Shown here piece after piece: positions 56,084 through 63,685 of a stretch of 64,000 nt of DNA (positions are counted from its first letter, which is position 1; each line of letters opens with the position of its first letter). Made by a program: the position numbers and the translations under genes. Location of the stretch: NCBI RefSeq assembly GCF_019449565.1, contig NZ_JAGRPM010000013.1, positions 84,673-148,672 on the forward strand, given 5' to 3'. Source of the DNA: Rhodoblastus sp. (GTDB lineage Bacteria; Pseudomonadota; Alphaproteobacteria; Rhizobiales; Beijerinckiaceae). The notes under the pieces were generated by a model. The model was not told the DNA's origin. It saw only the letters and a list, made by a program, of their open reading frames with translations, and ran no database searches.

Positions 56084-56650
56084 TTAGTCCTGCCCGGGCA
56101 GGCACTTCTCGGCGAAGGCGCGCCAGGTCAGACCCACGCTTTTTCCCGCCATCTTGAGATCGCGCCAGCGCTCGCCGCACAGGCGCATGCGCTGCCGCGA
56201 GGCGGGCGGCAGATTATAGGGCTGCAATTTTTCGGGATCGATATCGACCGGCGCGCGTTGCGGGGGCGCTGGGCTCGCGCCCTGCGAATCGGGCGCGGGC
56301 TGCGTGGGATGCTGCGCCGGGGGAGCGGCGTCCTTCGCCGGCGGTATGGCCGGGCTGACCGGTGTGGGTGGCTTGACGGGCTTCGACGGCTTGGCTGGCT
56401 TCGTCGGTTTGGCAGGCTTCGTCGGTTTGGCAGGCTTGGCGCGCTTGTCTGGGCTGGCTGGCCTGTCCGGGCTGGCGGGTTTGGCCTGCGCGGCCGGAGC
56501 CGGCTCTGTTCTGGCGCTCAGCGAGGCGCAGTTGAACAGCAAAGCAGGGAGAATCAACGCCGCCAGTCTTGCGCGCGGCGCCGCGCGCCGAAAAAGGCGA
56601 CAAAGTCCCGCGATGTTTGAAATCAGAAGGCCTCGCGAAAATCGCCGCAT
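56084..56650 (-). CDS. exported lysine/proline-rich protein with small conserved C-terminal domain
   Basis: 188 residues from ATG 56650. A signal-like segment (about 18-46) is followed by a low-complexity region of imperfect KPTKPAKP repeats (about 60-100) and a Pro/Ala-rich stretch. The end, SRQRMRLCGERWRDLKMAGK and the following LTWRAFAEKCL, is a small two-cysteine domain frequent at the C-termini of exported proteins in Hyphomicrobiales; function unknown. The gene is divergent from nothing: a tRNA-Ser gene lies 54 bp upstream on the same strand. Confidence 0.72.
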   Translation of the reverse strand: MRRFSRGLLISNIAGLCRLFRRAAPRARLAALILPALLFNCASLSARTEPAPAAQAKPASPDRPASPDKRAKPAKPTKPAKPTKPAKPSKPVKPPTPVSPAIPPAKDAAPPAQHPTQPAPDSQGASPAPPQRAPVDIDPEKLQPYNLPPASRQRMRLCGERWRDLKMAGKSVGLTWRAFAEKCLPGQD

Positions 56651-56704
56651 TGACATCTCGCGTAGAGCCCCCGCCCCCGAACCCTGTACGGGTGCGGGTA
56701 ATGG

Positions 56705-56795
56705 CGGAGACGGAGGGATTCGAACCCTCGATAGGGCTTTACAACCCTATAACGGTTTAGCAAACCGCCGCCTTCAGCCTCTCGGCCACGTCTCC
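56705..56795 (-). tRNA. tRNA-Ser (anticodon GCT)
   Basis: 91 nt on the minus strand, without encoded CCA. Acceptor GGAGACG pairs with CGTCTCC; the anticodon loop TTGCTAA gives GCT (codons AGC/AGU). A long variable arm of the class II type and T-arm GGGTTCGAATCCC are present. Confidence 0.96.
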
Positions 56796-56989
56796 AACCG
56801 GCGCTACGCTTTGCAGCCGGCTGGCCGCAGCGGAGCGCGTGGCGCAGACATATGCCCGACCGTGAGCCGATTGGCAAGCGCTTCCCGCGATTGCCCGGAC
56901 AGCTTTCGCGGGGAAGACAGGGCGATGGCGCGATCGGCCCGGCGCGGCTAGTCTCAGGCGGATCGCGGCGCAAATGGTTCGCGGCGCAA

Positions 56990-58951
56990 ATGGATCGCAT
57001 CGGAGCAGCAGTCATGCGTTGGCCGGGGATTTGGTGGATGGGTCTGGCGCCGGTTCTGGCGCTCTGGCTCGCCCTGATCCAGTTCGAAACCGGGCCTTTC
57101 GAGCAGGGGCTGGCCGGCCGCGCCGACGCTGTGCTGCGCGAGCGCCTCGGCGACGGCGCCTCCGCCATGGCGCAAGGCCGCGATGTCACGGTCAGCGGGA
57201 TGATCTTCGACGAATCGGCGCGGGCTGCCGCGCTGGCGGAGGTCGCCGCGCTTCCTGGCGTGCGGCGCGTCGCCGATGCGCTGGTTCCGCCGCCGCCGCT
57301 TGCGCCCTATGCCTGGCGCGCGGCCCGGGATGGCGCGACGGTGAGTCTATCGGGCGGCGTTCCTTCGCCGAAAGTCCGCGCGGCGCTGGTCGCGGCGGCG
57401 CAACAGGCGGCGCCGCAGGCGCAAATCGTCGATGACATGACCTATGCGTCAGGCGCGCCACCCGGCTTTGCCGAAAAGGCCGCCGCCGCCCTGCCGCTTC
57501 TGGGGCATTTGCAAAGCGGGGAAGCGCAATGGCGCGACGGAGAACTGACGCTGGCGGGGCAGGCCGCGACGCCGGAAGACTATCAGGCCGCGCTCGCCCT
57601 CGCCGGACCGGCGGGCGCCGTTAAAACCCGGATCGCGCCGCCGCGCGCGGAAAAGTTCGCCTTCGCGGCAGAGAATGACGGCAGGGTCTTGCGCCTGGCT
57701 GGGCAGGTCGGCTCCGAGGCTGAGCGCGCCGCGCTGCTGGCGCAGGCGCGCAAAATATTCCCCGACGTCAAGGTTGCGGACGGGTTGCAGGCGCGTTCCG
57801 GCGCGCCGCCGCGCTTCGCGGCCGAGGCGGGTTTCGCTTTGCGCGCTTTGGCGCAGCTGAAAAACGGCAAGGTCGCGCTGGACGGCGGGCGGGCTCGGCT
57901 GTCGGGCGTCGCGCGCGCCGGAATGGACGCGGCGGGGGTGGTCGCGGCCGTGGCGCCGGAGCCGGGCGTCGCCCTCGATGCCGGCGGCGTCGCGGCGGGC
58001 GAGATCTCGCCCTATGTGTTCAGCGCCGAGAAAGACGACAAGACGCTGACGCTGACAGGGTTCTGCGGCGACGAGGACGCCTGCGCGAAAATCCGCGCGG
58101 CCGCGCAGGAGAAATTCGCGAGTCTGGCGCTGGCCGATTCGATGCGGCGCGGACCGGGCGCGCCAAAGGGCTTTCTGACGGCGGCGCTGGGAGGGCTGGA
58201 GCAGCTCTCCCGTTTGGGCGTCGGCCGCTTCGGCTTGCGGGACGCTTCCGCCCGATTGCGCGGCGACGCCGTCCGCGCGACGGAGGCCGAGGCGGTCAGG
58301 ACCGCTTTCATCGCCGCCATGCCGGAGGGCTTCGCCGTTCAGGCCGACGTCACCGGCGCCGAGCGCGAAGAGCCTGCGCCGCCGCAGCCCGCGCCCACGC
58401 CCGCAACGCCGACGCCCGCCAAACCCCCTGCGCCTCCTGCGCCAGCTTCGCCGCCCGCGCCTGCGCCAATTCCCCCACTGGAGTCTGCGCCGCCCGCGCC
58501 CTCCGCTCCCGCGCCCGCCGCTCCTGCGCCGCTTCCCTTATCTCCGCCTGCAGTCCCGTCGATTCCGCCATTGACGTCGCCCAAAGCCGCTGAATCCTGC
58601 AAGCGGCGCCTGCCCGAGCAGGCGCGGGCGGCGGTCATCTGGTTCGATTACGCCAGCGCGGACATTTCGCCCGCAGGCGCCGCGCTGCTGGACGCGCTGG
58701 CGTCGGAGGCCGTAAAATGTCCGCAGGCGTCGCTGGAAATCTTCGGCCATTCCGACGATGTCGGCAGCATTTCGCACAATTTCGCATGGTCCTGGCGCCG
58801 CGCCGAAACGGTGGCCGCCTTTCTGCTCGCCGCCGGCGTCGCGCGGGATCGGCTGATCATCCAGGGCCTGGGCGAGACGGCGCCGCTGGCGCCCAATGAC
58901 AGCGACGAGAACCGGGCGAAAAATCGCCGCATCGAGATCCATGTGAAGTAA
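56990..58951 (+). CDS. OmpA-family protein with tandem BON-like repeats
   Basis: 653 residues from ATG 56990 (ATG 57014 also possible). A membrane anchor near the N-terminus (about 12-30) precedes at least three BON-like alpha/beta repeats: about 55-190 (DVTVSGMIFDESARAAALAE), 200-330 (GRVLRLAGQVGSEAERAALL) and 340-470 (KTLTLTGFCGDEDACAKI). A proline/alanine-rich linker follows (about 485-555), then an OmpA C-terminal domain binding peptidoglycan (IWFDYASADISPAGAALLDA; IFGHSDDVGS; AETVAAFLLAAGVARDRL; NRAKNRRIEIHV). The layout resembles mycobacterial ArfA/OmpATb, and a role linking inner membrane to wall is inferred. The next gene follows after 10 bp, probably an operon. Confidence 0.87.
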   Translation: MDRIGAAVMRWPGIWWMGLAPVLALWLALIQFETGPFEQGLAGRADAVLRERLGDGASAMAQGRDVTVSGMIFDESARAAALAEVAALPGVRRVADALVPPPPLAPYAWRAARDGATVSLSGGVPSPKVRAALVAAAQQAAPQAQIVDDMTYASGAPPGFAEKAAAALPLLGHLQSGEAQWRDGELTLAGQAATPEDYQAALALAGPAGAVKTRIAPPRAEKFAFAAENDGRVLRLAGQVGSEAERAALLAQARKIFPDVKVADGLQARSGAPPRFAAEAGFALRALAQLKNGKVALDGGRARLSGVARAGMDAAGVVAAVAPEPGVALDAGGVAAGEISPYVFSAEKDDKTLTLTGFCGDEDACAKIRAAAQEKFASLALADSMRRGPGAPKGFLTAALGGLEQLSRLGVGRFGLRDASARLRGDAVRATEAEAVRTAFIAAMPEGFAVQADVTGAEREEPAPPQPAPTPATPTPAKPPAPPAPASPPAPAPIPPLESAPPAPSAPAPAAPAPLPLSPPAVPSIPPLTSPKAAESCKRRLPEQARAAVIWFDYASADISPAGAALLDALASEAVKCPQASLEIFGHSDDVGSISHNFAWSWRRAETVAAFLLAAGVARDRLIIQGLGETAPLAPNDSDENRAKNRRIEIHVK

Positions 58952-58961
58952 GGGAGGGGCG

Positions 58962-60179
58962 ATGCTGGTTCTGCTGCAGAGTCTTTTCCCATGGATCGCC
59001 GCCGCGCTCGCCCTCGGCCTGACCTTTGGCCTGCTTGCCTGCGGCGCGGGGCAGGGGCCGCCGCGCTCGAGTGGATGGAGCGCGCTGCTGGTGCTGGCTT
59101 TTCTGGCGGGATTATGCGCGGCGGCTTTGCAAATCGCGCCGGGCCGCTGGGGCTTCCAGATTGAAACCGCGCTGGCGATCTTCGGCGCCTATGGATTCGG
59201 TGGCTTGTGCGGCTGCGGCCTTCGGCGCCTTTTCCGCGAGCGCACGGTCACGCCGGCGCCGGACTGGATCGCTGCGGCGCAAGACTTTCTGCATCAGGCG
59301 GAAGGTTTTGCCTCCGCCGCGCCTCGCGCGCTGTCCGCGCTCGCGGCGGCGTCGGGCCTGCTCGCTTCGAGCGAAAGTCAATCATCGCCGCCCAATAGCG
59401 ATTCAGGAGCGGCGCAAGCGATCAAGGTGCCTCGGCCCGAGACGGAAGCCGCAAGGTCCGGACCATCCGAGCCAGAGCTGGATTGGCCGGAACGGCGCGA
59501 ATCCGAATTTGCGTGCGATCAGGATAATCTGGCGCTCATTCACGGGTTGGGCTACGCCGAGGCGCGGGGCTTGCGTGGTCAGGGAATTGCCAATCTTGCC
59601 GGTCTCGCGCGACTGACCGGCGAAGACCAGGCTGCGATCGCGATCAGGCTGGGGCGGGGCAGCGCCGTCGTCGCCTATTGGGCGGCGCAGGCGCGTTTGC
59701 TCGCCCATGGGGTTGAGACCGATTACGCACGCGAGCGTTTGGCGCATGCCGGAGCGAACGCGAGAGATTCCGGCGAGCGGTCGGCGCATGCCGGAGCGAG
59801 CGAAGGCGCTTCCCGCGACGGTGGGCAACCGGAGTCGCTCGACGAGGGGACCGCGCAATTCTTGAGCGCGGCGCTGCCGCAGGTCGTCGCGCCCCAGGCC
59901 AATGACCGGCTCTATCCTGGCGAAAGGCCGCTCGGTCTGCTGGCCCCGCCGCACGGCGAAGGCGACGATATCCAGAGGATGGCGGGCGTCGGCGTCGTGA
60001 CCGCCAAACGGTTGAACCAGCTTGGAATCTGGACGTTCCGCCAGATTGCGGCCTGGTCGCTGGACAATGAACGCTGGGTCGATTCCTATCTGGCGTCGCC
60101 GGGCCGGGTCGCCCGGGAACAATGGCGCGAACAGGCCGCGACCCTCGCGGGGTTGACGCGGGAAAGCTCCGAATGTTGA
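58962..60179 (+). CDS. membrane protein with two helix-hairpin-helix-like domains
   Basis: 405 residues. Three N-terminal hydrophobic segments (about 5-90) are followed by a polar linker (about 120-185) and two copies of a helix-hairpin-helix-like motif. The first is DNLALIHGLGYAEARGL with a following GIANLAGLARLTGEDQAAI; the second is DDIQRMAGVGVVTAKRLNQL with GIWTFRQIAAWSLDNERWV. This C-terminal type is shared with the extended subunits of complex I NuoE-like proteins and with uncharacterised rhizobial proteins. Whether it binds DNA or protein is unknown. It is close behind the OmpA/BON gene and may form a functional pair with it. Confidence 0.75.
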   Translation: MLVLLQSLFPWIAAALALGLTFGLLACGAGQGPPRSSGWSALLVLAFLAGLCAAALQIAPGRWGFQIETALAIFGAYGFGGLCGCGLRRLFRERTVTPAPDWIAAAQDFLHQAEGFASAAPRALSALAAASGLLASSESQSSPPNSDSGAAQAIKVPRPETEAARSGPSEPELDWPERRESEFACDQDNLALIHGLGYAEARGLRGQGIANLAGLARLTGEDQAAIAIRLGRGSAVVAYWAAQARLLAHGVETDYARERLAHAGANARDSGERSAHAGASEGASRDGGQPESLDEGTAQFLSAALPQVVAPQANDRLYPGERPLGLLAPPHGEGDDIQRMAGVGVVTAKRLNQLGIWTFRQIAAWSLDNERWVDSYLASPGRVAREQWREQAATLAGLTRESSEC

Positions 60180-60402
60180 TGCGGCGCCGCGAAAACTTGG
60201 CCGCGGCAAGTCGTTTCCGTCTCTTGTCCGTCGCTTGCGAAAATTTGTGTGGGATAATCTTGTCGACGCAAAAAACGGCTAGGAACGCCGATCTTGGATG
60301 CTATCCTTAATCAAGTGATTCTCAGTTCGTTCGGACACAAGATTCGCGGCCGGCCAACGGTTCGAGAACGGGCAATAGCAATTTAGATCGGGAGCCGCTT
60401 CA

Positions 60403-60984
60403 TTGGGCGCCAGAGAACACATTGGAAATTCGCAGGATTTCGAGACTGGCTCGGCCAATGACGCCGCCGCCGAGGTGATCGAGGTCCGGGGCCGCATCAA
60501 ATGGTTCGATATGGCCAAAGGCTTTGGCTTTATCGTGCCCGACAATGGTCTTGCGGATGTTCTGCTCCATGTCACGGTGCTGCGGCGCGACGGCTATCAG
60601 ACCGCGCCGGAAGGCGCGGAGGTGGTCTGCCAGGCGCAAAACCGGTCGCGCGGCCTGCAGGTGTTCCGCATCCTGTCCATGGACGAATCGACCGCTGTCC
60701 ACCCCGCGCAATTGCCGATGGCCCGCACCCATTGCGCGGCGGAATCGGTCGGTGGATTTGAGATCGTCGTCGTCAAATGGTTCAACCGCGTGAAAGGCTT
60801 CGGCTTCCTCACGCGTGGCGAGGGCACCGAGGATATCTTCATCCATATGGAGACATTGCGCCGCTATGGCATAGCCGACCTTAAGCCCGGCGATTCGCTT
60901 CTGGCGCGATTCGGGCCGGGGCCAAAGGGGCTCATGGCCGCCGAGGTTCGGGTTCTGGAGACCCGAATTCCCAGCGCGCATTGA
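60403..60984 (+). CDS. two-domain cold-shock-domain protein
   Basis: 193 residues with two CSDs: about 28-95 (GRIKWFDMAKGFGFIVPDNG, VLLHVTVLRRDGY) and about 122-187 (VKWFNRVKGFGFLTRGEG, DIFIHMETLRRYG). The RNP1 motif KGFGF and an RNP2-like IFIH/VLLH are present in both, so single-stranded nucleic-acid binding is expected. The start is TTG 60403 with GGGAG about 8 bases upstream; no ATG precedes the first domain. The gene is followed by a DUF192 gene and tRNA-Pro, an order I know from other Hyphomicrobiales. Confidence 0.92.
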   Translation: MGAREHIGNSQDFETGSANDAAAEVIEVRGRIKWFDMAKGFGFIVPDNGLADVLLHVTVLRRDGYQTAPEGAEVVCQAQNRSRGLQVFRILSMDESTAVHPAQLPMARTHCAAESVGGFEIVVVKWFNRVKGFGFLTRGEGTEDIFIHMETLRRYGIADLKPGDSLLARFGPGPKGLMAAEVRVLETRIPSAH

Positions 60985-61046
60985 GCGTTTCACGGCCGCC
61001 GGGAGCTTGATCGTCCCGGGGGCCAGGAATCTTGTGAGAGGTCGTA

Positions 61047-61610
61047 ATGGCGCGTTTGTTTGGGTCTGCCGCCCCGATTTGCCGGCGTGCGCTTTTTCGC
61101 CTCGCGCGCGGCATGGTGCGCCCTGCACGCGGAATGGCGCTGTTACTGGCGCTATGCGCCGCGGCGCCTCTTGTTTTTCCCCAAAACGCGCTTGCGCTTG
61201 AGGCCGGCGCCCCCGCCGCGCTGGAGAATCTGACGCTCGTCACGGACCCCAAGGGCGCGCATCCAGCCGATCACGCCCTGTCGGTCGAGGTCATGCGCAC
61301 AGAGGCCGAGCGCGAGCACGGCCTGATGGACAGGCGCTATCTGCCCGCCGATCGCGGCATGCTGTTTCAGTTCGACAAGGTTCAAAACGTCCTGATGTGG
61401 ATGAAGGACACTTATATTCCGCTCGATATGATCTTCATCTCGCGGGACGGAGTCGTGACCCATATCCATGAAAACGCCGAGCCGATGTCCCAGGCCATTA
61501 TTTCGTCGAACGGCCCAGTTTATAGCGTGCTGGAGGTCAACGCCGGCTTCGCCCGGAAAATCGGGCTGAAGCCGGGCGATCTCGTGCGGCATTCCCTTTT
61601 CAAGCCCTGA
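61047..61610 (+). CDS. DUF192 exported protein
   Basis: 187 residues. A long basic N-terminal signal (about 1-52, hydrophobic ALLLALCAAAPLVFPQNALA) precedes the DUF192 domain: SVEVMRTEAEREHGLMDRR, GMLFQFDKVQNVLMWMKDT, YIPLDMIFISRDGVVTHI and VLEVNAGFARKIGLKPGD. DUF192 is a small beta-rich domain of unknown function in many bacteria and archaea. ATG 61047 gives a good signal peptide; a later ATG at 61110 would give a shorter one. Confidence 0.9.
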   Translation: MARLFGSAAPICRRALFRLARGMVRPARGMALLLALCAAAPLVFPQNALALEAGAPAALENLTLVTDPKGAHPADHALSVEVMRTEAEREHGLMDRRYLPADRGMLFQFDKVQNVLMWMKDTYIPLDMIFISRDGVVTHIHENAEPMSQAIISSNGPVYSVLEVNAGFARKIGLKPGDLVRHSLFKP

Positions 61611-61665
61611 CGGTCGGACGGCTTGTCGGGAAGCGCCGCCCATGCTAGCGAAACGGCGGCGCAGT

Positions 61666-61742
61666 CGGGGTATAGCGCAGCCTGGTAGCGCGGAAGTTTT
61701 GGGTACTTCAGGTCGCAGGTTCGAATCCTGCTGCCCCGACCA
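61666..61742 (+). tRNA. tRNA-Pro (anticodon TGG)
   Basis: 77 nt including encoded CCA. Acceptor CGGGGTA/TGCCCCG, anticodon stem GAAGT/ACTTC with loop TTTGGGT giving TGG, and T-arm GCAGGTTCGAATCCTGC. Confidence 0.96.
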
Positions 61743-61811
61743 CCGGCCCGCTGAAGACGTTCGGTCCGCCGCCGTCCCGGCGCGGCGAAAGGATGGGAGA
61801 TTGTAACGGTC

Positions 61812-62117
61812 ATGACGGCTCGCATTTATCGTCCTTCGAAGAACGCCACCCAATCGGGCATGGGCAAGACCAAGCTCTGGCGACTGGATTACCTGCCGGA
61901 AAGCCCGCGCACGATCGAGCCGCTGATGGGCTGGACCTCGTCGAGCGACATGAACAGCCAGATTCGCCTGGATTTTGAAAGCCGGGAAGAGGCCGTGGCC
62001 TATGCGGAGCGGAACGGCATCGCCTATCGCGTCGAGGAGCCCAAGGAGGCCCACCGCCGCACCGTCTCCTATTCGGATAACTTCCGCAATAATCGCGTCG
62101 CGCCCTGGACGCACTGA
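61812..62117 (+). CDS. NDUFS4-like complex I accessory subunit
   Basis: 101 residues. The sequence MTARIYRPSKNATQSGMGKT, KLWRLDYLPES, LMGWTSSSDMNSQIRLDF and AVAYAERNGIAYRV is the NDUFS4 (18 kDa) family, present in alphaproteobacterial and mitochondrial complex I but not in most other bacteria. It probably stabilises the peripheral arm of NADH:quinone oxidoreductase. It is soluble with no signal peptide. It lies between tRNA-Pro and tRNA-Arg. Confidence 0.94.
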   Translation: MTARIYRPSKNATQSGMGKTKLWRLDYLPESPRTIEPLMGWTSSSDMNSQIRLDFESREEAVAYAERNGIAYRVEEPKEAHRRTVSYSDNFRNNRVAPWTH

Positions 62118-62173
62118 AGGCTCGATCGGCCGGGCCAGCCTCCGGGCCAAGCCTCCGGACCGACAGGGCTTTG

Positions 62174-62250
62174 GGCCCCGTAGCTCAGCCGGATAGAGCA
62201 ACTGCCTTCTAAGCAGTAGGTCGCTGGTTCGAATCCAGCCGGGGTCGCCA
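62174..62250 (+). tRNA. tRNA-Arg (anticodon TCT)
   Basis: 77 nt including CCA. Acceptor GGCCCCG pairs (one G-U) with CGGGGTC; the anticodon loop in CTGCCTTCTAAGCAG gives TCT; T-arm GCTGGTTCGAATCCAGC. The last 40 bp are repeated exactly at 63646-63685, as expected for the target of an integrating element. Confidence 0.96.
62211..62250 (+). repeat. att-like direct repeat, tRNA copy
   Basis: The 3' 40 bp of tRNA-Arg, starting AAGCAGTAGGTCGCTGG and ending with CCA, identical to 63646-63685 in the same orientation (45 bp with one mismatch if extended leftward). The flanking sequence diverges on both sides. Confidence 0.85.
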
Positions 62251-62469
62251 TCTAATTGATTGAAAATAAAAAATATTAAGCGGAATCTCTGCCTTATTTA
62301 GGAAGCGCTACAAATAAGGGAAATAGGCGTAACGTTGCAGCCTCCCGGTGTTGTATGGCGCGCGGCTCTGCGCCGATCATACCGGCTATTGAGTTTTGAA
62401 AGACGCCGTGACATTGGCGGAACGGTGTGCCAACCTCGTCCAGCATTTCCGACGACGGGGAAGCGCCTC
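62251..62469. other. AT-rich leader between tRNA-Arg and the reductase-like gene
   Basis: 219 bp, clearly AT-rich at first (about 62251-62340), unlike the chromosome to the left. It contains an 8-bp inverted repeat CCTTATTT (62292) and AAATAAGG (62312) with a 12-base loop. It probably marks the junction of inserted DNA and carries the promoter of the downstream gene. Confidence 0.55.
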
Positions 62470-63525
62470 ATGGATGGAGCCATCCTGATCTATGGTGTGA
62501 CCGGTTATACCGGCAAACTCATTGCGAAGGCGGCTGTCGAATTCGGTGTGCGCCCTATCCTAGCCGGACGAAATATCGAAAACGTCAAAGCTGTCGCCGA
62601 GTCGCTTGGGCTGATCGCCCGGGCGTTTGATCTTGGGGCCGCCGCCGCGATTGACGCGGGGCTCAAGGACGTTTCGGTCGTACTCTGTGCCGCTGGACCT
62701 TTTTCCGCGACGGCGCGGCCGATGGCGGAAGCGTGTATCCGCAACCGAGTTCATTATCTCGACATCACCGGGGAAATTGACGTCTTCGAGGCGTTGGCGC
62801 TGCGCGATGCCGAGGCTAAGCGGCAGGGTGTCATGCTGTTGCCAGGAGTTGGCTTGGACGTCGTGCCGAGCGACTGCCTCGCCGCGCATTTGAAACGACG
62901 GCTGCCAGACGCCAGCGACCTGAAACTCTGCATTTCGCTCGGTAACGAGATGTCGCGCGGTACGGCCAAGACCGTGATTGAAGCGATCGCCACCGGTACG
63001 CGCATGCGCCGAGGCGGTCGTCTCGTCTCCAGTGATCGCGTGGACGCGGGTTCGTGCGATTTCGGGGAAGGCGAGAGGCCTACCTTTCAAGTCAGCTGGG
63101 GCGATGTCGCGACCGCTTTCTATTCGACTGTTATCCCTAATATCGAAGTCCAAATGGAGGCGACTTCGGTTGTCAAAGCGTTCGCTCGGATGCCGCGACT
63201 GGTCAAGGTGTTCCTGGGGCTTGGCTTCATGCAAAGCATTCTCAAAGCCAGAGTTGACCGTTTGCCGGAAGGTCCAAGCGAAGCGACGCGGCGCGCTGGA
63301 CGGGCTATTCTCGTGGGCGTCGCGCGCAATGACAGGGGCGAGTCGGTTCGCTCTCGACTGAGGACGCCGGAGGGTTATTCGTTGACGGTCGTGACGGCGC
63401 TCGACGCCGCGCGGCGCGTCGCCGCTGGACAGGTCAAGCCTGGGTTCCACACGCCCAGCCTCGCGTTCGGTGCGGATTACATCCTCAGCTTCGAGGGGGT
63501 GACGCGCGAGGACATCTACGCCTGA
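62470..63525 (+). CDS. saccharopine dehydrogenase-like NAD(P)-binding protein
   Basis: 351 residues. Rossmann N-terminus with ILIYGVTGYTGKLIAKAAVE, followed by LAGRNIENVKAVAESLGL, VVLCAAGPFSATARPMAEAC and VHYLDITGEIDVFEAL. These are typical of the saccharopine dehydrogenase/trans-acting enoyl reductase superfamily, whose members reduce very different substrates. The substrate here cannot be predicted. ATG 62470 has GGGGAAG upstream; the frame is open further left without similarity. Codon use is less GC-biased than in neighbouring genes. It is the only intact gene between the two att-like repeats. Confidence 0.85.
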   Translation: MDGAILIYGVTGYTGKLIAKAAVEFGVRPILAGRNIENVKAVAESLGLIARAFDLGAAAAIDAGLKDVSVVLCAAGPFSATARPMAEACIRNRVHYLDITGEIDVFEALALRDAEAKRQGVMLLPGVGLDVVPSDCLAAHLKRRLPDASDLKLCISLGNEMSRGTAKTVIEAIATGTRMRRGGRLVSSDRVDAGSCDFGEGERPTFQVSWGDVATAFYSTVIPNIEVQMEATSVVKAFARMPRLVKVFLGLGFMQSILKARVDRLPEGPSEATRRAGRAILVGVARNDRGESVRSRLRTPEGYSLTVVTALDAARRVAAGQVKPGFHTPSLAFGADYILSFEGVTREDIYA

Positions 63526-63645
63526 ACGCAAATCCACCCACAATCGCCCGCCTGAAAGGCAGGAGCGACGATAGTGTCGACGTAACGTCAGCAGCTGTCG
63601 GCGGTTGGAGTCGAACCCCTTCGACGTCCTTGCGCTGCCACTTCG

Positions 63646-63685
63646 AAGCAGTAGGTCGCTGGTTCGAATCCAGCCGGGGTCGCCA
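63646..63685 (+). repeat. att-like direct repeat, distal copy (tRNA-Arg 3' fragment)
   Basis: Exact 40-bp copy of the tRNA-Arg 3' end, including CCA. The sequence to its left does not supply a D-arm or a paired anticodon stem, so it is not a functional tRNA. It is the second attachment-site-like copy, with a further AT-rich tail to the right. Confidence 0.85.

Noticed and set aside
62069..62251. Minus-strand small frame ending in an ATPAGFEPATYC-like peptide, with a similar one at 63588-63842
   Set aside because: This peptide is the well-known antisense translation of tRNA 3' ends; it marks tRNA-Arg and its duplicated fragment, not a gene.
63600..63685. Second complete tRNA-Arg at the distal repeat
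   Set aside because: Only the 3' 40 bp match; the D-arm, the 5' acceptor strand and the anticodon stem partner are missing.
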